DNA of 64,000 nucleotides. Source: Macrotis lagotis. Lineage: Eukaryota > Chordata > Mammalia > Peramelemorphia > Peramelidae. Under the pieces are notes generated by a model. The model worked only from the letters and a program-made list of their open reading frames with translations, ran no database searches and had not been told where the DNA came from. Of this stretch, positions 57,685-64,000 are shown piece after piece. The stretch spans positions 170,184,659 through 170,248,658 of the forward strand of contig NC_133658.1 of NCBI RefSeq assembly GCF_037893015.1. Direction: 5' to 3'. How positions within the stretch are numbered: position 1 is the stretch's first letter; each line of letters opens with the position of its first letter. Position numbers and translations under genes: made by a program.

Positions 57685-57900
57685 TGTGGTGCCTTGGGAT
57701 TTGCAAAGCACTTTATACATATATCATTTTATCCTCACAAAAACCCTAGGTGATAGCTATTATAATCTCCATTTTACAAATGAAGAAATTGGGGCAAGCA
57801 AAGATCAAATGACTTACTTAGGGTCAAACAACTGGTAAATGTCTGCAGAATTTGAATTTGATACCTCCTGATACCTCATTCAGCTCTGTATCTATCTCTG
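57685..57900 (-). repeat. MIR, minus strand
   Basis: 'tttgcaaagcactttataca', 'tttatcctcacaaaaaccct', 'ctccattttacaaatgaaga' follow reverse MIR order. Confidence 0.75.
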
Positions 57901-57939
57901 AGCAGCCCTGAAGTACAATAATACTTATTAATTATTCAG

Positions 57940-58539
57940 AATTAAATATTCAGAATTAGTCAATGAATCATTCAGCTCCTATTATATTCCAGCCTCTGTG
58001 CTACCTAGACATACTACAAGACAAGAAAGACAAAAGGGTTATAAAGACAAAAAAGAACCCAAATAATTCCTGCCCTTAAAGGGCATACATTCTATCAGAG
58101 CAAGGACATGATTTTATACATAGTTAAGTAAATAAAAGAGAATGTGGAATCACAGAGATAATGGTATAGTAGAGAGATAATCCTTGAAGACAAGAAGACC
58201 TGTGTTCAAGTATAGACACTGACTCTCACTAGCAATCTTCTAGGCAATCCTTTAAGACTTTATAGGATAGAGGCTGATTTGTATTAGTAGAAGTTATCTC
58301 AATTAGAATTTTCTTTACCAATGAAATTATGTGAAGAAAGCATTTCTACCTGGGGACATTAAGAAAGACCTCATGTAGGAGGCTGAGCCTTGAAGTAAGC
58401 TAGTGCTCTTAGGTGATCCCACATTCTAAAACACCTAGCTTCTAAATTCTGTTTCCCTGTATTGAGGAATTTAACTTGGTTAACCTTGATTACCTTAATT
58501 GTGATTGGAGGACTGTGCCCTGACTATGTAATTCTTGCA
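57940..58539 (+). repeat. Left arm of a 600-bp inverted duplication
   Basis: This segment is the reverse complement of 60366-60966. By eye it has three substitutions (58014, 58024, 58525) and one A-run length difference (6 versus 7 A, near 58050), about 99% identity. The arm holds decayed L2 (reverse) and MIR-like sequence, no gene. A spacer of 1826 bp separates the arms. The arm is followed at once by a 34-bp direct copy of sequence from within the spacer. Confidence 0.97.
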
Positions 58540-58573
58540 TAAGAATAAGTTGTAGAACAGATTCAATTGCTAC
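58540..58573 (+). repeat. 34-bp direct repeat, copy 1
   Basis: Perfect copy of 59769-59802 (starts TAAGAATAAG, ends CAATTGCTAC). It abuts the left inverted arm with no intervening base. Confidence 0.98.
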
Positions 58574-58734
58574 TTAATACTGGCAGACAATATTCAGGAT
58601 TATAGCTCAGCATAAAATCTAAAATCATCAAACTCTTCTCTAGCCTTGGTACTACATTAAGAATATATTATCCAAAAAGAAGAGATACCATTGCATGGTT
58701 TCCTTAACAGAAAAGGGTTTTTTTTTGTTTTTTT

Positions 58735-58895
58735 TACCCTCTCACACTTTTTATTCCCTTTTGTTCTTATTTGTCTTTAATAACATGATTAATATGGAAA
58801 TATTTTTAGAATAGTTATACCAAAAAACTAATGCTGAAAACCATATTTGCATGTAGTTGGAATTATAAATAACTAAATTCAAATTTTAAAAAAAG
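58735..58895 (+). mobile_element. L1 3'-UTR end
   Basis: 'ttttgttcttatttgtcttt', 'aataacatgattaatatgga', 'gaaaaccatatttgcatgta' and 'gttggaatt' are the terminal part of a marsupial L1. Confidence 0.7.
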
Positions 58896-59349
58896 ATTTT
58901 TTAAATTTCTAATAGAATAAAAAAATAAATTTTGAATTAGCTAGCTTGGAGGATTATAGAGTAATCCTAATACTTAGCATCACAAAGTAAAGAAAAGCAT
59001 TACAGAGTGTCCTAATCATAATTCTTTAATAGTCTCTCTCAGATAGAGGCAGACTCTTAAAGTTGTGTTATAAACAAGTCTGCCAGGATATAAAATTATG
59101 AATCATAGTTCATCTCTCTCTTAAGGCAGAGTATATATCATCCTCCTTAGCAATGAGTGGGGGGGGGGAAGGAGGAGAATCTTAACTGAACAATTTTAAG
59201 TGGAGCATGCACCACTTGAAAGGAGGAACTTTAAGAAATAGCAGGGTGGATCACAATGAGTAGTGAATAAGTCAAGAAATGGATAGCCTCAAAGATGGCT
59301 TCACAGGTCACAAAGTCCTATAATGGAGAGATCTTCTAAACTGTTAAAC

Positions 59350-59510
59350 TTTTGTAACATCTATGATCCTGTCTACTCATCTTTTAAAATAGGGGGTGAT
59401 AATACTAAACTGCCTACTTTAACAGGGTTACTGTGAAGTCCAAATGATGATGTAGTATGAGTAAAGTGATTTGTAAACCTTAAAGTGTCATGAAAATGTT
59501 AGCAATTATT
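59350..59510 (+). repeat. MIR fragment
   Basis: 'gatcctgtctactcatcttt', 'aacagggttactgtgaagtc', 'gtaaagtgatttgtaaacct' are the MIR 3' half. A G11 run follows at 59513-59523. Confidence 0.65.
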
Positions 59511-59529
59511 ACGGGGGGGGGGGAGGATA

Positions 59530-59710
59530 AAACTGAATTTGTAGCCAAAAGACTTAGGATCAAATATAATTCTTCTATTTATTATTAGCATAACCTTGGG
59601 CAAGTCATATCAGCACAGTGGATCTCAAATTCTTTGCTTATAGAAAGAAAGATTGGCCTGTATGATCTTTTAAGGTTTCATCTAGTTCTAAATTTTAAAA
59701 TTGTATGGTC
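59530..59710 (+). repeat. MIR fragment
   Basis: 'gtagccaaaagacttaggat', 'agcataaccttgggcaagtc', 'tttcatctagttctaaattt'. Confidence 0.6.
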
Positions 59711-59768
59711 CTAAAAAAGGGCTGTGTGACCATGTTAACATATGGCTAAAGTAACATGGAGAAAAAAG

Positions 59769-59802
59769 TAAGAATAAGTTGTAGAACAGATTCAATTGCT
59801 AC
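59769..59802 (+). repeat. 34-bp direct repeat, copy 2 (probable donor)
   Basis: Identical to 58540-58573. Its flanks differ from those of copy 1 on both sides. Confidence 0.98.
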
Positions 59803-60067
59803 AATTTATCCTCATGCATATTGAAATCATGGAGGAAGATGGATGTTATTAAGTTCATTGGGGAAAAATGAAAGAATTATCTGAAGGCTGGTCAATGGCA
59901 GCAACAAGTTGGAGAAAAAACTACACAAAGATGGAATAAGTCTTAAAAGAAGCTGATGAAGGAATTGTGATAGAAAAATGGTCTGAGAATAGCCACCATT
60001 AAAGAGTATGGCAAGGAATGTGATATTCTCATGAGAGCTCCAGATGTCTATTAAAATGGATAGATGA

Positions 60068-60219
60068 GGGGCAGCTAGGTGGCGCAGTGGATAGAGCACT
60101 GGCCCTGGATTCAGGAGTACCTGAGTTCAAATCCGGTCTCAGACACTTAATAATTACCTAGCTGTGTGGCCTTGGGCAAGCCACTTAACCCCATTACCTA
60201 GCAAAAACCTAAAAAAAAA
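60068..60219 (+). mobile_element. CORE-SINE in the inverted-repeat spacer
   Basis: Full SINE ('ggggcagctaggtggcgcag' to 'tacctagcaaaaacctaaaa'). It lacks a clear target duplication. It lies in the spacer, so it gives no order relative to the duplication. Confidence 0.9.
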
Positions 60220-60365
60220 TCAATTGAAGGGTAGATTTTGGGTAAAAGAATAAAATCAGCAAAAAGGTACACAGTGAATCATGGAAGGTTAAGGCTGATG
60301 ATATGGATATGCTGGTATTATATCTACAATTTAGTAAAACTAGATGCTTGGTATTGGAGAACCAG

Positions 60366-60966
60366 TGCAAGAATTACATTGTCAGGGCACAGTCCTCCAA
60401 TCACAATTAAGGTAATCAAGGTTAACCAAGTTAAATTCCTCAATACAGGGAAACAGAATTTAGAAGCTAGGTGTTTTAGAATGTGGGATCACCTAAGAGC
60501 ACTAGCTTACTTCAAGGCTCAGCCTCCTACATGAGGTCTTTCTTAATGTCCCCAGGTAGAAATGCTTTCTTCACATAATTTCATTGGTAAAGAAAATTCT
60601 AATTGAGATAACTTCTACTAATACAAATCAGCCTCTATCCTATAAAGTCTTAAAGGATTGCCTAGAAGATTGCTAGTGAGAGTCAGTGTCTATACTTGAA
60701 CACAGGTCTTCTTGTCTTCAAGGATTATCTCTCTACTATACCATTATCTCTGTGATTCCACATTCTCTTTTATTTACTTAACTATGTATAAAATCATGTC
60801 CTTGCTCTGATAGAATGTATGCCCTTTAAGGGCAGGAATTATTTGGGTTCTTTTTTTGTCTTTATAACCCTTTTGTCTTTCCTGTCTTGTAATATGTCTA
60901 GGTAGCACAGAGGCTGGAATATAATAGGAGCTGAATGATTCATTGACTAATTCTGAATATTTAATT
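60366..60966 (-). repeat. Right arm of the inverted duplication
   Basis: Partner of 57940-58539. The short plus ORF at 60238-60534 crosses the arm boundary and is not a gene. Here the decayed L2 runs on the plus strand and its 3' end falls at the distal arm edge. Confidence 0.97.
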
Positions 60967-61569
60967 AAGAGAACTTGAGCTTAGTTTGGGTTCCAGGTTT
61001 AATGAAGTCAGGAAGAATTCTGAAAGCAAAGTCCTAAATTTTGAACTGAGTCTGTGTTCACCCTGGGTGGCAGCCAGTGGAAGTAGAATGGAAAATATGC
61101 CAAGGAGAATTTGGGAACTGTACTGAATCCAAGGGATTCATACATAGTGGAGCAGAAGGAACCCAAGGCCAGAGGTCACAAGGAAAGCAGATTCATGAGC
61201 TGAAGTTGGATCCAAAAGGCAGAGTCCCCTGGTGAGGAGAGACAGAAACTTGGGTTAGATACAATGCAAACAAGTTGAAGCAATGTTCATGTCAATGAGA
61301 TGAGCAGCTCTTCTGCCTCAAGCTATAAATATAAATTTTTGCTTATATGTTGATTCTAGGACTCTACCTTCCACTCTTAGTAGAGGAAAATCCAAGTGAT
61401 ATTTGCTTTAGAATAGTCCTTAGACTGGCTATTACCATGTAGATAAATTTGCCACACTTTATTTCTCTCTATACATGTGATATTACTCCAAGCATCCTCT
61501 AGATAGAACCAAACACATAAGCAAATGAGTCATAGAGAATCTAAACTAAACTTTTCATTATAACTATTT
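60967..61569. other. No gene recognised
   Basis: No ORF of 60 codons or more. 61020-61260 is relatively GC-rich and unrecognised. Confidence 0.4.
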
Positions 61570-62055
61570 GGAAGGTAGTATGGTATAACAGAATTCTAAA
61601 TTAAATTAGGAGAAACCAGGGTCCAAGTACTGCCTCTGAAACCTGTTATTTCCCATTACCATGGGCAAATTGTTCAAACATTCTGAATCTTAGTTACCTC
61701 ATTTGTAAAATGATGTGGCAATGGTGCCAAAATATATAGAGTGTCAGGCCTAGAGTAAGGAAGATCAGAGTTCAAATTCAGCCTCAGACACTTACTAGTG
61801 ATGTAACCTTAGGCAAGTAATTCAATCCTACTTGTCTTAGTTCCTCATCTATAAAATGAGCTGCAGAAGGAAAGGCAAATCACTCCAATACCTTTGTCAA
61901 AAAAAAAAAAAGCACCCAAGATTTGGACACAATTGCCACAACTATACAACAATAAATGTATTATTAGTCTTGTAAGTTTATCATGAAGATCAAATGAAAT
62001 GTGTATAAAATGATTTGCACGTCTTAAGGAAATATTTATATGTCAGTTGTTAGCA
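61570..62055 (+). repeat. MIR split by a younger SINE
   Basis: MIR 5' part at 61570-61720 ('gtatggtataacagaattct', 'cccattaccatgggcaaatt', 'cctcatttgtaaaatgatg') and 3' part at 61956-62055 ('agtttatcatgaagatcaaa', 'tatatgtcagttgttagcat'). Confidence 0.7.
61721..61955 (+). mobile_element. RTE-tailed SINE nested in MIR
   Basis: 'gagttcaaattcagcctcag', 'tgatgtaaccttaggcaagt', 'ggcaaatcactccaatacct', an A13 run, then 'tttggacacaattgccacaa'. Confidence 0.8.
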
Positions 62056-62064
62056 TCATTTTTA

Positions 62065-62170
62065 TGGGGAAATTGAGGACTGGGAAGTTAAATGGTTTTT
62101 CAAGATCAATTATTTCATGACAATCAGAATCTAGGTCTCCTGATCCCAGCCTGCACTATTCTAATTATGG
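62065..62170 (-). repeat. MIR fragment
   Basis: 'gggaaattgaggactgggaa', 'atcagaatctaggtctcctg' and 'atcccagcctgcactattct' are reverse MIR. Confidence 0.6.
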
Positions 62171-63234
62171 TGACCTACCTCCACCATTAAAACAGCATTT
62201 TTGAAGGAAATGTCTAAGAATGGCTCAAAGAAAAATAACCAGAACAATTCATGTTTGACAAACTAAACTAGAACCAGTTATTTGCCCATAAGTTCCAATC
62301 AGCTCAGCATGGATTCTTTGGAAAAGTCTCTGTTTTTCGATTTGGTCAATTAATGATCAACCACATCCATTGGTGGAGATGATGAGCCATTCATTGGAGG
62401 AATTAAGCTAATATATTATTTCACATTCAGAGTTGTCTCTGTAACTAGACATGGTAGTGTTTCCACCTCTACCCCCTAAGGCTTCTATAATAACCTGAAT
62501 TTTTAAAAATCACAAACCCATTTTTGAAAATGAAGCAAAAAGAGTCTGTGAGCCTATTCTTGCTTTTTTATAAAGTGATTTCTTTTTACCCCTCCTGCAG
62601 AAGTAATGGTTAGAAGAAGCACTTATTAAATCTTCTAGAAGATGAATTCTAATGATGAATTAGTTGGAGATGATAGTAATACTAGTTCAGATAAAGAGAT
62701 AAAAAAAGCATTAAAGAAAATAAAGTCATCTTATTTTTTCTTCCTGACCTCCATTTCCAAGGAGAGCTTTACATTTGCTTCTTATTTCTTCAGTTTTGCT
62801 AATATAATCTAAGACCTATTTCATGGAAGGAAGCTTCATGAACTCATTAACCCAAGTTCAGATTGGGTGAACATTTACAATGTCAGTCACTAATGCAAAT
62901 TCCCCAAACCTCTTCACTCTATAAAGTGAAACTGAATCATCTGAAAAACAACTTTTTAATAAGATCTTCCAAGGGGGAAATCACTCTAGGTCAATCATTC
63001 TCATTGCTTCCCAGTAGCCAGGAATACCTATGTCTATCATTGCATTATTGAGATGTCAAACTCCTTGAGCAGTTATATTCTCACCTCAACACCTCTACTA
63101 GGAATCAATGACCTTGGCAAAGAAACCTTGGGCACCTTCTCTAAGAACTCTTCATTCAATATAGAGAAAGGAACCCAGCAGTATTTGAAGGGCTGTTCTC
63201 AGTCTCTTTTACTAAATCTCCAATTCTTCATGTC

Positions 63235-63235
<1 letters not shown>
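62171..63235. other. No gene recognised
   Basis: Two 62-codon plus ORFs (62863-63051, 63053-63241) have no known domain. No repeat is confidently visible. Confidence 0.4.

Positions 63236-63276
<41 letters not shown>
63236..63276. repeat. (GATA)10 microsatellite
   Basis: About ten uninterrupted AGAT/GATA units. Likely polymorphic. Confidence 0.97.
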
Positions 63277-63414
63277 TACCATTATACCTCATTGTACAAT
63301 ATCTTTTTGTAGAATGCAGGCTTAACTACTGTAACTGCTTTAGCATTTTTGTGTAACCTTAGAACTTGGTATACTAACTGACATAGTGAACACTTAAATG
63401 TTTATTGATAGGCT

Positions 63415-63775
63415 GTTGATAGTTGTCTTTAACCATATGATTATAGTAAATAGATTTATTATTCATTTGACTTCTTTACTCAGTATCAATTCATAAAACC
63501 TTTCCAAATTTCTTTAATTTTTCATATTCATTATTTTTAATTATTTTATAATATTCCATTATATTCCCATATGTTATTCATCATACCCCAATCAACAGAT
63601 CTACCTTGTTTTCAATTTTTTTAATACGTGTCACTAAGTATGTAAAGACAGAATTTTTTTTCTGTCAATAATCTCCTTACTTAGTGGAACTACTAAGCAA
63701 AAGGATATGTATATTTTTAAACATATTTTCCAAAAAGTTTGGACCAGTGACCAACTTTTGCAATGATGAGTCTGC
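63415..63775 (-). mobile_element. Decayed L1 ORF2 C-terminal fragment
   Basis: Antisense L1 words: 'cagtatcaattcataaaacc', 'ataatattccattatattcc', 'gtggaactactaagcaaaag', 'aaaagtttggaccagtgacc'. Compare 43334-45714. Confidence 0.55.
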
Positions 63776-63904
63776 TTAACCACTGCCTTGATTGCATTGA
63801 ATTTTGTAATCTGCCCACTTCATGGGACTCAGGAAGAATCTAAGTCCAACTGAGCTACTTTTTTGATTAATAGAACTATCAAACACGTTATTCACATGGT
63901 ATAT

Positions 63905-64000
63905 AGTAACCTGAATGGCAAACCATTCCAATAATTTTGCATCAAATAGGACCACAAAGATTCGGATACAACTGCCACAATTAAACAATGACAACCACAA
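63905..64000 (+). mobile_element. RTE-type SINE tail at the window edge
   Basis: 'gaatggcaaaccattccaat', 'aggaccacaaagattcggat' and 'acaactgccacaattaaaca' form an RTE tail. The body is not clear and the window ends here. Confidence 0.65.

Noticed and set aside
60238..60534. 98-codon plus ORF ending within the right inverted arm
   Set aside because: It crosses the arm boundary and runs antisense to decayed L2/MIR-type debris, with no domain.

Overview
This window looks like gene-free (intergenic or intronic) nuclear DNA from a marsupial. It is AT-rich. No ORF exceeds 186 codons, and the longest ones are antisense shadows of retrotransposons or translations of microsatellites. I found no convincing exon, tRNA, rRNA or CRISPR. 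The marsupial call rests on the repeats. There are many copies of a tRNA-headed CORE-SINE (head 'GGGCAGCTAGGTGGCGCAG', ending 'CCATTTGCCTTGCAAAAACC' plus poly-A). SINEs with an RTE-type tail ('GGCAAACCACTCCAGTATC') are also common. There are L1 3' ends of the marsupial kind, and a background of worn L2, MIR and L3/CR1. The fresh 'TTGCAAAAACC' SINE copies make me lean towards an Australian lineage such as a dasyurid, but that is inference. Repeat family names are from memory and were not checked against a library.

Layout. 1-6 kb: one young SINE, an RTE-tailed SINE and a long AT-rich stretch with nothing recognisable. 6-10 kb: truncated L1s and SINEs, including two insertions into the same target site. 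10-20 kb: microsatellites, L2/MIR fragments and an L1 3' end carrying a nested SINE. 20-27 kb: L2 pieces, a decayed pogo/Tigger-like transposase on the minus strand, and an L2 reverse-transcriptase relic split by a 1.25-kb insertion that may be a processed pseudogene. 27.8-32.4 kb: an L1 whose 5' half is inverted (twin-priming geometry). 32-42 kb: SINEs, L2 and MIR. 42.3-46.1 kb: a three-layer nest of L1 inside L1 inside L1. 47.8-50.2 kb: an L3/CR1 reverse-transcriptase relic broken by three later insertions. 50-57.9 kb: MIR/L2 debris. 57.9-61.0 kb: a 600-bp inverted duplication about 99% identical, with a 34-bp direct copy abutting its left arm. 61-64 kb: MIR, SINE, a (GATA)n tract and an L1 fragment.

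The most unusual structure is the inverted duplication at 57940-58539 and 60366-60966. Its arms contain only old repeat debris yet are nearly identical, and the extra 34-bp copy suggests one replication-template-switching event. No set of genes acts together here. The biology on show is retrotransposon insertion history and one recent local rearrangement. I see no undescribed genetic system with coding capacity.
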